From contig JACKAQ010000001.1 in the NCBI GenBank assembly GCA_020634975.1, positions 2,728,001 to 2,792,000 of the forward strand: 64,000 nucleotides of DNA, written 5' to 3'. Below are positions 26,360-35,023 of this stretch, one piece after another. Under the pieces are notes generated by a model. The model was not told the DNA's origin, did not search any database, and worked only from the letters and a program-made list of their open reading frames with translations. Both the position numbers and the translations under genes were made by a program. The stretch is from JACKAQ01 sp020634975 [NCBI: Calditrichia bacterium]. Its GTDB lineage: Bacteria > Calditrichota > Calditrichia > RBG-13-44-9. How positions within the stretch are numbered: position 1 is the first letter of the stretch; the number at the start of each line of letters is the position of its first letter.

Positions 26360-26914
26360 TTATTGCGCTGCAAAAAATTCCGTTTGCGGTAAATGTTTTT
26401 CCGGAACAGATATACCCAACGCTTTTGCGGTTTGCGGATTAACCGACAAGCTGGTTTTGCCTTCCTTTTTACAAAGGGCGATGAACGCACCGGCTTTTAC
26501 CCAGGTTTCATCTGGCACCAGCATCGGAATTTTTTGGATAACGCTATTTTTAATGAGGAAATCTTTGGCGATGTTGTTACCCAGCACATCATCCGCCTGA
26601 TATACCCACAACATATCAATACTATGGTTTCCGGTAATTTTTTTGAATTCCGCAGAAACATCTTTCAGTGAACGCGCATCGGAAATCACAATTTTAATTT
26701 TTAGCGTTGCGGAAACCCGCTCCAGCTTTTGCTGAAGCTCTGCCATATCAACACTGCTTCCGTTAACGATGATGCCAGCAGTTTGCATTTCCGGCAGCAG
26801 TTCTTTCATCATATACATTTGTTGAAGCTGGGTTAACGCATCTTGTGCATTTGCCAAACCACCAAATAATGAAAAATAGAAAAACAATCCATAGAACATC
26901 CATGTTTTACGCAT
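26360..26914 (-). CDS. Small secreted protein, ABC substrate-binding-like C-terminus
   Basis: The frame is open from 26950, but the ATG at 26914 has GGAGG 8 bases upstream, giving 184 residues. A signal peptide ends near ANAQ. The soluble part resembles the C-terminal half of ABC_sub_bind-type periplasmic proteins (PF04392): VWVYQADDVL-like spacing near residue 105, then PMLVPDETWVKAGAF and the ending SVNPQTAKALGISVPE, which mirrors the NLKTAKALGLTIP ending of that family. It is too short for a full two-lobe binding protein. Its position directly upstream of a chemoreceptor suggests a sensory partner. Family assignment is tentative. Confidence 0.6.
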   Translation of the reverse strand: MRKTWMFYGLFFYFSLFGGLANAQDALTQLQQMYMMKELLPEMQTAGIIVNGSSVDMAELQQKLERVSATLKIKIVISDARSLKDVSAEFKKITGNHSIDMLWVYQADDVLGNNIAKDFLIKNSVIQKIPMLVPDETWVKAGAFIALCKKEGKTSLSVNPQTAKALGISVPEKHLPQTEFFAAQ

Positions 26915-27251
26915 TGTTAAAGCCTCCGCACTAAGTTTAAATATTTTCATCCATAGTTATTTTTTTGCAGGTTTTTGAAACCATAATTTACTCCAGCCAT
27001 TGGCTTAATATGGATTGATCGACAGCGTTATGGGCAACTTTAAAATTATCAGAAATTCATAACGTTTGTCAATGCATCCGAAGATTACAAAATGCTCACA
27101 GCGAAAACCGGGATTACAGAACGGATTGGGAAATTGAAAATAATTAAAAAAATTTCGAAATCCGGTTAAAGTTCTTCTGCGCGATTACGAAAATGAGCAA
27201 TAACGAAATAGTTAATGATGTGTTCTGGATGAACAAATAAAGGTGAACCGG
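26915..27251. other. Divergent intergenic region between chemoreceptor operon and fliK
   Basis: No gene, repeat or hairpin stands out in these 337 AT-rich bases. Promoters for both directions should lie here. I looked for sigma-54 (GG-N10-GC) and sigma-28 patterns and found none with correct spacing. Confidence 0.5.
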
Positions 27252-30200
27252 ATGTTCACAAGCTTGACAAACCCGACATTTATTGGTGCTTTTTTTGCCC
27301 GTGGCGCAAGCAGTGGCGAGAAAACAGAGCACCTGCCACAAACGGACGCTTTCCGGCGTTTGTTTGCCGCTTTGGAAGATGGTACAGCAGAAACGCCATC
27401 CGGAAATTCAATGGTATTTGCTGTTGCCGTTCCGGTTGAGCAAGTTGCCCCGCTTCCGGTCAATTTACTTTCCGAAATATCAACAAAAAATGTAGATAAT
27501 CTCAATATTACCAATAGTTTCGGTGATGGATCAGGTGCGTTTGCCGGAAATCTCTCCGGGATTTCAATCGCAAGCTCCGGCTCCGAAAGCGTGCCGTTTG
27601 TTACCGGCGACAATAGTTTTCAGCCGCAAACCCTAACCGGTGTTCCGGCTGCCAACCTCCCAATTTCCAATAATTTACAAACGGAAACGATTGCGCAACC
27701 ATCTGCGCGCCACCTGTTTGGCAATCCAGAAAACGGATTTACCCAAACACAGCCGTCAACCTTAATTACCGAAACCGGCGATCCCGTTTCCGGTGCTCCC
27801 GTTGAAGCTGCATTCGGCGAAAATGTGCCGCAGCAAACGCCAAATATTACGGTTGTATCGGGAAAAACAGTTGTTCAAAAAAGTGCGCCTATTGCGGTTG
27901 GCAATTTCTCGCCGGAATTAGTTGCGGCGGGTACTGCGGTTATTGGCGATGTGGCGGACAATACTGTATTTACTGCAGCCTCAACCGCAAATCCAGCAAA
28001 TGTGCAACCGGAAATGCCCACTGCCATCGGTGCAAAGATAGCACACAATACAAATTTGCAATCGAAATCGACGGTTGTGAACGGCGTTACTGTGCCGTTG
28101 GTTGAACCTGCGAGGGCAGCCGCGGTATCCGAAAAGCCAACCATTTTGGCATCGGCGATAAATCGTGTTTTTGAAAAAAATACGGCAGGGGTCCACACTG
28201 CAGCGCCGAAAACCGGCAGTGCAGCGCAATTATTTGAGGGGAAACTGTCCGGAAATTACCGGACACCGACGAGCGCCGCAACGCCGCAGCCCGTAGCGAA
28301 CCGTCAATCGACCGTGGTGCAAAGTGCCGTTTCAAATACCGTTGCACAGCAAATTCGACCGGTAATTAATCGTGGCAAAGTTTCAAATGTGCCGGAGCAA
28401 CTTGTTCAGCCGACCGCCAATCATGGGGATGTTTCAGTTTCGCCGGAACAACTTACTCAGCCGACTGCTAATCGTGGCGGTGTTTCGGTTGCGCCGGAAC
28501 AATTGATCGGTGAAGAAACCGCTCCTGCAATGCCATCCAAAAGCGTGGCTGCGCCGGTGAATGTGTTTTCTGTTGCACAGAAAGATGCACCGCAAATTTA
28601 TGAAAATCAACAATTTGCAGCGACAAAACAACCTGCAGTGGCCGTAGCAGAACATCCGCAAACGACAGTTTCTCAGCCGCTTGCAGATGCAAAAAACGAT
28701 GTGCCGGTCAGCCCGGCAGCCAACGTATCGCCGCGCACTGCAGCGCCGATAACCAGTGTCGCAACGCCGCTTCGGAACGGGACAGCGGTTCAGGGCAGCT
28801 ATCGAAATTTGAATGCGCAAACAGCAACCGTTTCGCAACAAACCGGTGGTTTTCGTTCGGGTGAAACGGTTGTTACCGGAACATCTGTGCGATATCAACC
28901 GGATTTTTCGGCTCAGCCAAACCGACCACAGTTGCAAAATAATCCGCAGCCGATTGTCACGCGCCCGGCACCGATCGGGAACGCGACGCAACCGGCAACT
29001 GTGCTGATTGAAAAAAGCGGTTCGTCCGCACAACATTTACCAAATGAGCGGATCGAAATTTCGACCCGGCCATTTGAAAATCCGGTGAATCCCCGAACCC
29101 CGGCGGGTGAAACGGTTGCGAAAACTACCGCGCCGGCAGTGACAAATTTTCAAGCTGCAAAAGGGGCAATCATCGAAAATCAGCCTCAACCAATGGCAAA
29201 ACCGGCTGTGTTTGCGGCTGGTGAAACGGTTGCCAAACCTGCTCCACAAACGAAAAACAGCACGATAAAAATGTCGGTTTCGCAGGTTGCACAACCGAAA
29301 TCCGGTGAATTTGCTACACAGCCAACACCTGTGTTTGCTGCTGAAAAACAACCGCAACCATCGGCAAAACCTGCCGGGATAACAGCACCGGAAGTGGTTG
29401 CCAAACCGATTCCGCAGGCTGCAAACAGCGCTGAAAAAATACCGGCTTCACCGGTTGCGCAACCGAAATCTGCTGTGTCTGCTACTCCGCTTGTTGCTGA
29501 ACCGGTTGTGGAACTTCAGCCGCAACCGACGGCAAAACCGGTTGAATCTCCCGTGCAAAAATCGGTTGCAACACCTGACCGGCAAAGCGAAACGACTCCG
29601 GTAAAAACACCCGTTTCTGCGCAAAACCAACCGGCATCGACGGAGCGTTTGGAGCAATCGCCAAAAATACAGCAGTCGCCAGTTTCGCCAAAAATTACGA
29701 TTGTGGAAACCAGCCGCACCGGAGCAGCAGATCCGATTTCAAAACCGGTTGAACAACCAGAAAAAAATGTAAGCAACACAATAATTGAAGATCAGCCGGA
29801 AATTACAGAAAATCCGGCAGCCAATCGCACCCAAACGGGCACAAAAAACTGGACCCAGGTTGTCAACAATCTGTTGTTAAAACCGTTTTGGGGTGAACGA
29901 TTTGCAGCCAATACGCAACAAACCGCTGCCCCTGTTCAACAATTCCAGGCGGAATTTGGAACCGGAACGACAGTTCGCGAATTGCCGACCGTTGAACAAA
30001 GCCAAACGCTGGTTCGGGAAATGTTGCAGCAATCCGGCGCTGATGAAACAGTGAAATCCGTTCCGGTTTGGCGGCAAAATTCTGTTGAACAAATTCAACA
30101 AAACCCGTTCCGCGATGCGGTGAATTTGACGGTCGCTCCGGCGATGAATCTGCCGGTATCGCAAGTTCAGCGTCCGGTAAAATCCCGAGAAAATGGCACA

Positions 30201-30959
30201 CAGCGCATTGCGCCGCAAACAGAAACTGTTGCTGAAAACAAACCGGTTTTGGGCGAAGCGCCAACCGTATATTTCGATAATACCTTGATTGAAGAAGCTG
30301 CGCCGCTGCAATCCCGCACCAAAACAGATGCACCGCAACCGGCACCGGCGACAACTGCCGATCTGCCGATTGAAGACGGCGATACCGGAAGTTTTGCCGG
30401 AAATTTGGCGAAAAACGGTTGGTCCAATTCGGCGGTTACCGCGGGGGAAGCAAATGTGCCGACCACCGCACCAACCACTGGTACCGGTCAAACGCATGTG
30501 GTAAAATTCCAGTCGATGGAGCAGTTTACCGGCAAAATGGCTGCCATTTTACAGGAACAATTTTATCAATTGGCGGAACGTCCGCAAACAGCGGCGCAAC
30601 AATTGTTCATTCAAATTGAGCCGCACGAGATGGGCGTCATCCGCTTGCGCCTGCGCATGAAGCACCAAAAACTGGTTGGCAGCATCGAAACCGGATTGCC
30701 GGAAACATCTGCGCTGCTGCAAAACGGCCAATCGCATTTGCTCAATAAATTGGGTGAAATGGGCGTTCAGGTGCAGGAATTTAACATCAATTACAACGAT
30801 CAATTGGGATCGCAACAACAGTTTGCCCGCGAGCAAACCCAACAGCAACAGACAAACGCCCGCCACAGCGGCACGCTGCCGGATAACGATCCGGCTCCCG
30901 AAACACCCAATCCGCAACCCCGGATGTTCGGGCAAAATGGCGTAGATGTAACTGTGTAA
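27252..30959 (+). CDS. fliK: Flagellar hook-length control protein, unusually long
   Basis: The ATG at 27252 is preferred, with AAAGGTGA 8 bases upstream; a GTG at 27243 is in frame but lacks a site. The product has 1235 residues, two to three times the common FliK length. Residues up to about 1060 are low-complexity, rich in Pro, Gln, Thr, Val and Ala, with internal repeats. The C-terminal Flg_hook domain (about 1085-1170) is recognisable by LFIQIEPHEMGVIRLRLRM followed by LLNKLGEMGVQVQEFNIN, and a Gln-rich tail ends the protein. FliK is a secreted ruler that sets hook length and switches export specificity through FlhB. It heads the flagellar block, directly before flgD. Confidence 0.88.
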   Translation: MFTSLTNPTFIGAFFARGASSGEKTEHLPQTDAFRRLFAALEDGTAETPSGNSMVFAVAVPVEQVAPLPVNLLSEISTKNVDNLNITNSFGDGSGAFAGNLSGISIASSGSESVPFVTGDNSFQPQTLTGVPAANLPISNNLQTETIAQPSARHLFGNPENGFTQTQPSTLITETGDPVSGAPVEAAFGENVPQQTPNITVVSGKTVVQKSAPIAVGNFSPELVAAGTAVIGDVADNTVFTAASTANPANVQPEMPTAIGAKIAHNTNLQSKSTVVNGVTVPLVEPARAAAVSEKPTILASAINRVFEKNTAGVHTAAPKTGSAAQLFEGKLSGNYRTPTSAATPQPVANRQSTVVQSAVSNTVAQQIRPVINRGKVSNVPEQLVQPTANHGDVSVSPEQLTQPTANRGGVSVAPEQLIGEETAPAMPSKSVAAPVNVFSVAQKDAPQIYENQQFAATKQPAVAVAEHPQTTVSQPLADAKNDVPVSPAANVSPRTAAPITSVATPLRNGTAVQGSYRNLNAQTATVSQQTGGFRSGETVVTGTSVRYQPDFSAQPNRPQLQNNPQPIVTRPAPIGNATQPATVLIEKSGSSAQHLPNERIEISTRPFENPVNPRTPAGETVAKTTAPAVTNFQAAKGAIIENQPQPMAKPAVFAAGETVAKPAPQTKNSTIKMSVSQVAQPKSGEFATQPTPVFAAEKQPQPSAKPAGITAPEVVAKPIPQAANSAEKIPASPVAQPKSAVSATPLVAEPVVELQPQPTAKPVESPVQKSVATPDRQSETTPVKTPVSAQNQPASTERLEQSPKIQQSPVSPKITIVETSRTGAADPISKPVEQPEKNVSNTIIEDQPEITENPAANRTQTGTKNWTQVVNNLLLKPFWGERFAANTQQTAAPVQQFQAEFGTGTTVRELPTVEQSQTLVREMLQQSGADETVKSVPVWRQNSVEQIQQNPFRDAVNLTVAPAMNLPVSQVQRPVKSRENGTQRIAPQTETVAENKPVLGEAPTVYFDNTLIEEAAPLQSRTKTDAPQPAPATTADLPIEDGDTGSFAGNLAKNGWSNSAVTAGEANVPTTAPTTGTGQTHVVKFQSMEQFTGKMAAILQEQFYQLAERPQTAAQQLFIQIEPHEMGVIRLRLRMKHQKLVGSIETGLPETSALLQNGQSHLLNKLGEMGVQVQEFNINYNDQLGSQQQFAREQTQQQQTNARHSGTLPDNDPAPETPNPQPRMFGQNGVDVTV
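28392..28505 (+). repeat. 51-base tandem repeat within fliK
   Basis: Units starting at 28392, 28443 and 28494 encode PEQLVQPTANHGDVSVS, PEQLTQPTANRGGVSVA and PEQL; the period is exactly 17 codons. A second, looser set of repeats of 55-60 residues rich in QPK and KPxPQ follows at about 29100-29560. Confidence 0.75.
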
Positions 30960-31007
30960 ATAACTGATTTATAATAAGTTCTGCAGATTTTTTAAAGGAG
31001 TGATTTT

Positions 31008-31799
31008 ATGGATATCGGCGATGTGTTAGGTGTAAACAACAGCTCTCCCATTTCGCAGGCGACCAGCACCAACGAAAAAATTATGGGGAAAGATGATTTC
31101 CTGAAATTGTTGGTGACGCAAATGAAATACCAGGATCCGCTGGAGCCACAATCTCCGGAAGATTACAGCGCCCAGCTTGCCCAGTTCAGCTCGCTGGAAC
31201 AGCTCAGCCAGATGAATGATTTACTGGAAGCATCGCTGGAAACCAACCTGTTGCTGGCAACATCGGTGAACAACACGCTGGCATCCAACGTGATTGGCAA
31301 ACAGGTGAAAGCGATCGGCAGCGAAACCTATTTCGACGGCAGCGCCGATGCACCGCTGGTTTACGAAATTCCCCGCGATGCACAGAATGTGAAAATTGAA
31401 ATAATGGATGGCGATGGCAAAGTTGTTCGCACCGTCGAGCTGGATAATGTCGGCAGCGGCGAAAATATCTACGAATGGGACGGCAAAGACGACGACGGCA
31501 ACAAGCTGGATGCCGGAAATTACGATTTTCAGGTTTCCGCAACCAGTTTTGACGGCATCGATATGAATGTGAATACGTACATGTCCGGATTGGTAACCGG
31601 GTTGCGTTACAGCGCCAGCGGACCAATGTTGATGATTGGAAACACCGAAGTGCCGATGGCCAACGTGTTGGAATTGTTACTGCCGGACGCCATCACCGGT
31701 AATACCGGCGGCACTGGCACCGGAACCGGTGAAACAGATCCCGATCCGGGTGAAAGCATGAATGTTTTCAACACGGCGTTGGGAAGAAGCATTTTTTAG
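31008..31799 (+). CDS. flgD: Flagellar hook capping/assembly protein
   Basis: A 263-residue FlgD, slightly long. The N-terminus has the signature KDDFLKLLVTQMKYQDPLEP (about 26-45) followed by SAQLAQFSSLEQLSQMNDLL, which marks the capping family. Residues about 110-200 hold the FlgD Ig-like part (VRTVEL, GENIYEWDGKDDDGN). The tail is Gly-Thr-rich. The protein caps the growing hook rod and is released once FlgE subunits are added. AAAGGAG precedes the ATG. It follows fliK by 48 bases. Confidence 0.95.
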   Translation: MDIGDVLGVNNSSPISQATSTNEKIMGKDDFLKLLVTQMKYQDPLEPQSPEDYSAQLAQFSSLEQLSQMNDLLEASLETNLLLATSVNNTLASNVIGKQVKAIGSETYFDGSADAPLVYEIPRDAQNVKIEIMDGDGKVVRTVELDNVGSGENIYEWDGKDDDGNKLDAGNYDFQVSATSFDGIDMNVNTYMSGLVTGLRYSASGPMLMIGNTEVPMANVLELLLPDAITGNTGGTGTGTGETDPDPGESMNVFNTALGRSIF

Positions 31800-31827
31800 A
31801 AAATAAATCTACCGTAAACCCTCCATG

Positions 31828-31862
31828 ATCTCCGCGATCTTGTACGAGCGGGATCGCGGGAT
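31828..31862. terminator. Hairpin after flgD, possible weak terminator
   Basis: ATCTCCGCGATC at 31828-31839 pairs with GATCGCGGGAT at 31852-31862, with one bulged base. Only a mixed TCTTT follows, so termination is uncertain; it may be a processing or stabilising hairpin inside the operon. Confidence 0.4.
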
Positions 31863-31901
31863 TCTTTGGCAGCGTTTGCGACATAAAAAAGGAGAAATAC
31901 A

Positions 31902-32297
31902 GTGGCAGGAAAAATCGACGGTTTACCACTCCCATTTGTGCCGATAGGCGGCGTAAATGGATTGTCACAATCGCCGAAGCCGATGTCCTCGCCGGAGCAA
32001 TCGCCATTTCGCGAATTGCTGAAAGCGAAGCTGGATGAAACTGCCGAACTGAAGTTTTCCGCACACGCCCAATCGCGGATGCGCAGCCGGGACATCTCTT
32101 TGAGCGCCGATCAGCTGAATTTGCTGAACAACGCGGTGGATCAGGCGAAGGAAAAAGGCGGGCACAACTCGCTGGTGCTGATGAGCGATTACGCCTTCAT
32201 CGTGAATGCGGATAACCGGACAGTGGTAACGGCAATGGATCGTCAGGGAATGGACGACAGCGTGTTTACGAATATCGACAGTGCGGTAGTTTTGTGA
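31902..32297 (+). CDS. Flagellar operon protein of TIGR02530 type
   Basis: A 131-residue protein beginning at GTG, with AAGGAG 9 bases upstream. The second half matches the small flagellar-operon family usually found between flgD and flgE: LKFSAHAQSRMRSRDISLS, then LNNAVDQAKEKGGHNSLVLM and the ending NRTVVTAMDR. The first 30 residues are Pro-rich and probably flexible. Its role is not well defined in the family; hook assembly is implied by location. Confidence 0.85.
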   Translation: MAGKIDGLPLPFVPIGGVNGLSQSPKPMSSPEQSPFRELLKAKLDETAELKFSAHAQSRMRSRDISLSADQLNLLNNAVDQAKEKGGHNSLVLMSDYAFIVNADNRTVVTAMDRQGMDDSVFTNIDSAVVL

Positions 32298-32301
32298 TGC
32301 G

Positions 32302-32337
32302 CTTCGACAGAAATCGAGCCCTGAGCGAAATCGAAGG
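32302..32337. repeat. Short dispersed repeat CCCTGAGCGAAATCGAAGGG after the TIGR02530 gene
   Basis: CTTCGACAG and TCGAAG at the ends can pair, and the unit ending near 32338 is close to the CCTGAGCGAAGTCGAAGG string seen between genes in many unrelated bacterial genomes. It starts a few bases after the stop codon. Confidence 0.5.
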
Positions 32338-32515
32338 GCGGAATATACAAAGCTAAAGGTTTAAAAAACAGCAACTAACTAATTAACTCACAGGGTTGGA
32401 CCACGCTAAAAACCTCCTGATTTTTGGCACGGAAACCCTGCTGCCGGCCGACCGATTGACGCTGGCAGATATTTACATCACGGATGATTATTCATCTCAC
32501 AAGGAGGATTTAACA

Positions 32516-34618
32516 ATGGGTCTGATGCGTTCACTTCAAGCCGGAATTACCGGATTACGCAATCATCAATTGTTCATGGACGTTGTTGGAAACAACATCG
32601 CCAACGTTAACACGGTTGGTTTTAAAGTGGGTCGTGTGACCTTCAGCGAAATGTTCGCGCAAACCATCCGCGGCACCACGCAGCCGGTGGCAAGCGCCGG
32701 TGGCACCAACCCGATTCAGGTGGGTTTGGGTATGGCTGTCGGCACAATCGACACCATTCACACCATGGGAAGCCTGGAAACCACCGGACAGGGCACAGAC
32801 CTGGCCATTCAGGGTGATGGCTTTTTTGTGTTGGATGATGCCGGAAAACGCGTTTACACCCGTGCCGGTGTATTCCAGTTTAACGCAGATGGCGTGCTGA
32901 CCATGCCTTCCAACGGGTTGAAAGTCCAGGGATTTTTAGCAACACCGGATGGCGAAATTGATCCGGCAGCAGGAATCACCGATATCCAGATTCCCGGCAG
33001 CCTGAAACTGCCCGCTTCGGCAACCAATCAAATTACCTTCAACGGTAACCTGAATGCCAAACTGGAACCGACCGGATCGATCCTGAAATCCGGCGGCGTT
33101 TACGCCATCGAGCAACTCGCAGACGATTCCGATATGAGCGGAATGCTGACGGTTGACGGAACAGGCAAAACATCCATTTTGAATAGCATGAATCCTAACA
33201 ACACCAGCATCACCATCACCGATGGCGCTGCGAATACTTTCACGTACAAATATGTAGAATCGGATGCATCCACAACCAACAATGCATTCAACTCGCTGGA
33301 TGACCTGATCACCGAAATCAACAATGATTTTGGCGCAGCAGGCGCAAACTCGTTAACAGCCTCATTGAATGCCAGCGGACAGATTGTCTTTACGGATATC
33401 AGCGGTGCTGCAAATAACATCACCATCGATGGCACCGATCCGATTTTGAAAGCCGCGTTTAAATCGCTGGAAGGCGATATTAATGCTGCCGCAACCAACA
33501 CAGCCCAGTTTGCGCACATCGCAACAGCAACGGACTTGTTGGAAAACCTGATAAATGACAACGGTGTTTCCTTAGGCTTGGCCGGCGGCGATACCATTTC
33601 CATCGACGGTAACGTTGGCGGAACGGCTGTAACCACGGGCACATTGGCTGTCGTTGGCGGCACCACCACCTACGGTGACTATCTCTCACAAATCGAAGCT
33701 ACGCTGGGATTAACCAACGACTCCGGTGTTGAAATCAATCCCGAAGACGGTGGATTGGTCATCAATGGCGATGGCGGCGTGATTTATGAACTGAGTGATT
33801 TGAACATCGTTGCGGTTGACGGTTTGGGCGTATCGCGCACTCAATTCGATACACTGTTCGATGCTACACCGGGCAACTATCTGGAATCGCAAGAAGCCAA
33901 AGATGCCACGCAGTCCGCGACCGTTACCGTTTACGATTCGCTGGGTAACGATTTCGATTTGACACTGGTCTTCACCAAAGACGTGCAATCGCCCAATCGC
34001 TGGTTGTGGGATGTGCAACTGCCGGACGGCTACATCGCCAATGGCGGCAGCGACGGTTACGTAGAATTTTCACCGGATGGTTCGCTGTCCCGTTTCGAAT
34101 ATACCGACGGCTCCGCAGCGCTGCAATTCTCTCCCGGCAGCAACTCTTCGCCCATCAGTATCGCGCTGAATCCGGGTGAAATGGGTGGCTTTGAAGGATT
34201 GACCCAACTCTCCGGCGCGAACGCAAATACGGTTATCCTCAACCAGGATGGCTACGGCATGGGCGTGTTAGATCGTATCAATATCGACCAGCAGGGACGC
34301 ATCAACGGCGAATTCAGCAACGGCATTAACCAGACACTGGCGCAGTTGTTGGTCGCTAATTTCAACAACCCGGCAGGTTTGATTCGCGGCGAAGGCAGCT
34401 TGTTCGAAATGTCCGGTAACTCCGGCGATCCGCAGTACAGCACGGCAGGCGGAGGCTTTAACAGCGTCATCATCGCCGGTGCGCTGGAGCAATCCAACGT
34501 GGATCTGGCAGAAGAATTCACCAAGATGATCGTTGCCCAGCGCGGTTTCCAGGCAAATGCCCGGACCATCACCGTTAGCGACGAAATGCTGTCCGAAGTC
34601 ACAAACCTGAAACGGTAA
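32516..34618 (+). CDS. flgE: Flagellar hook protein
   Basis: The frame is open from 32396, but ATG 32516 has AAGGAGG 8 bases upstream and begins the conserved N-terminus. The product is 700 residues, long for FlgE, with the extra length in the central variable domain (about 200-450). The N-terminal rod/hook segment MRSLQAGITGLRNHQLFMDV, followed by VGNNIANVNTVGFK, and the C-terminal EEFTKMIVAQRGFQANARTI form the coiled-coil core of axial proteins. GDGFFVLDD near 100 is the family motif. FlgE polymerises into the flexible hook outside the cell, under FlgD capping and FliK length control. Confidence 0.96.
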   Translation: MGLMRSLQAGITGLRNHQLFMDVVGNNIANVNTVGFKVGRVTFSEMFAQTIRGTTQPVASAGGTNPIQVGLGMAVGTIDTIHTMGSLETTGQGTDLAIQGDGFFVLDDAGKRVYTRAGVFQFNADGVLTMPSNGLKVQGFLATPDGEIDPAAGITDIQIPGSLKLPASATNQITFNGNLNAKLEPTGSILKSGGVYAIEQLADDSDMSGMLTVDGTGKTSILNSMNPNNTSITITDGAANTFTYKYVESDASTTNNAFNSLDDLITEINNDFGAAGANSLTASLNASGQIVFTDISGAANNITIDGTDPILKAAFKSLEGDINAAATNTAQFAHIATATDLLENLINDNGVSLGLAGGDTISIDGNVGGTAVTTGTLAVVGGTTTYGDYLSQIEATLGLTNDSGVEINPEDGGLVINGDGGVIYELSDLNIVAVDGLGVSRTQFDTLFDATPGNYLESQEAKDATQSATVTVYDSLGNDFDLTLVFTKDVQSPNRWLWDVQLPDGYIANGGSDGYVEFSPDGSLSRFEYTDGSAALQFSPGSNSSPISIALNPGEMGGFEGLTQLSGANANTVILNQDGYGMGVLDRINIDQQGRINGEFSNGINQTLAQLLVANFNNPAGLIRGEGSLFEMSGNSGDPQYSTAGGGFNSVIIAGALEQSNVDLAEEFTKMIVAQRGFQANARTITVSDEMLSEVTNLKR

Positions 34619-34620
34619 TA

Positions 34621-34673
34621 ACGGATAAAGGGTAAAGGATAAAGAAAAACGTAGAGGCACTTCACGAAGTGCC
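34621..34673. repeat. AAAGGATAA spacer and TTCACGAA palindrome after flgE
   Basis: 34621-34645 repeats the GGATAAAGGGTAAAGGATAA unit also found between trpE and trpG. 34654-34673 is AGGCACTTCACGAAGTGCCT, an almost perfect palindrome with a GTAG left flank, of the same type as those at 12408 and 14064. Confidence 0.65.
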
Positions 34674-34728
34674 TTAAAAATCTGAAATTCTTGACCGATT
34701 ATCAAACTCAGGTATTCAGAAAACAAAA

Positions 34729-34764
34729 TTGAGGCGGCTATTGTTTATGCAGCGGCCGCCTCAA
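34729..34764. terminator. Strong hairpin between flgE and flbD
   Basis: TTGAGGCGGC at 34729-34738 and GCCGCCTCAA at 34755-34764 form a perfect 10-bp stem with a 16-base loop. No T-run follows on the plus strand, but read on the minus strand it is followed by AATTTTGTTTT. It may reduce readthrough from flgE into flbD or protect the flgE mRNA end. Confidence 0.5.
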
Positions 34765-34815
34765 AATAAATGGAAAACTGATACTAAATTTTCAATATGA
34801 AATGCTCAATAAATA

Positions 34816-35019
34816 ATGATAACCGTAACACGAATCAATGGTAAACAAATCACAATCAATGCCGATTTAATAGAATTTGTAGAGACGACGCCGGATACGA
34901 TTATTACCACAATGACGGGCAAAAAAATTTTTGTTCTGGATCCGGCAGAGCTTGTGATAGAAAAAATCGTTGCATATCGTCAGCGATGTTTCGAAAACCT
35001 GAGAGTTAAAGTGAAATAA
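34816..35019 (+). CDS. flbD: Flagellar FlbD family protein
   Basis: A 67-residue protein, the full size of the FlbD family found next to motA. The N-terminal pattern ITVTRINGKQITINADLIEF followed by VETTPDTIITTMTGKKIFV is diagnostic. The function is not firmly known; it is not the NtrC-like FlbD of Caulobacter. It ends 4 bases before motA, so the two are co-translated. Confidence 0.9.
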   Translation: MITVTRINGKQITINADLIEFVETTPDTIITTMTGKKIFVLDPAELVIEKIVAYRQRCFENLRVKVK

Positions 35020-35023
35020 CGCC

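Noticed and set aside
28392-29560. A CRISPR-like array in the fliK region
   Set aside because: The repeats are in frame, protein-level and diverged, without constant repeats and unique spacers; they are coding low-complexity repeats.
32425-32441. TGGCACGGAAACCCTGC upstream of flgE as a sigma-54 promoter
   Set aside because: GG and GC are 12 bases apart instead of 10, so it does not fit the strict spacing.
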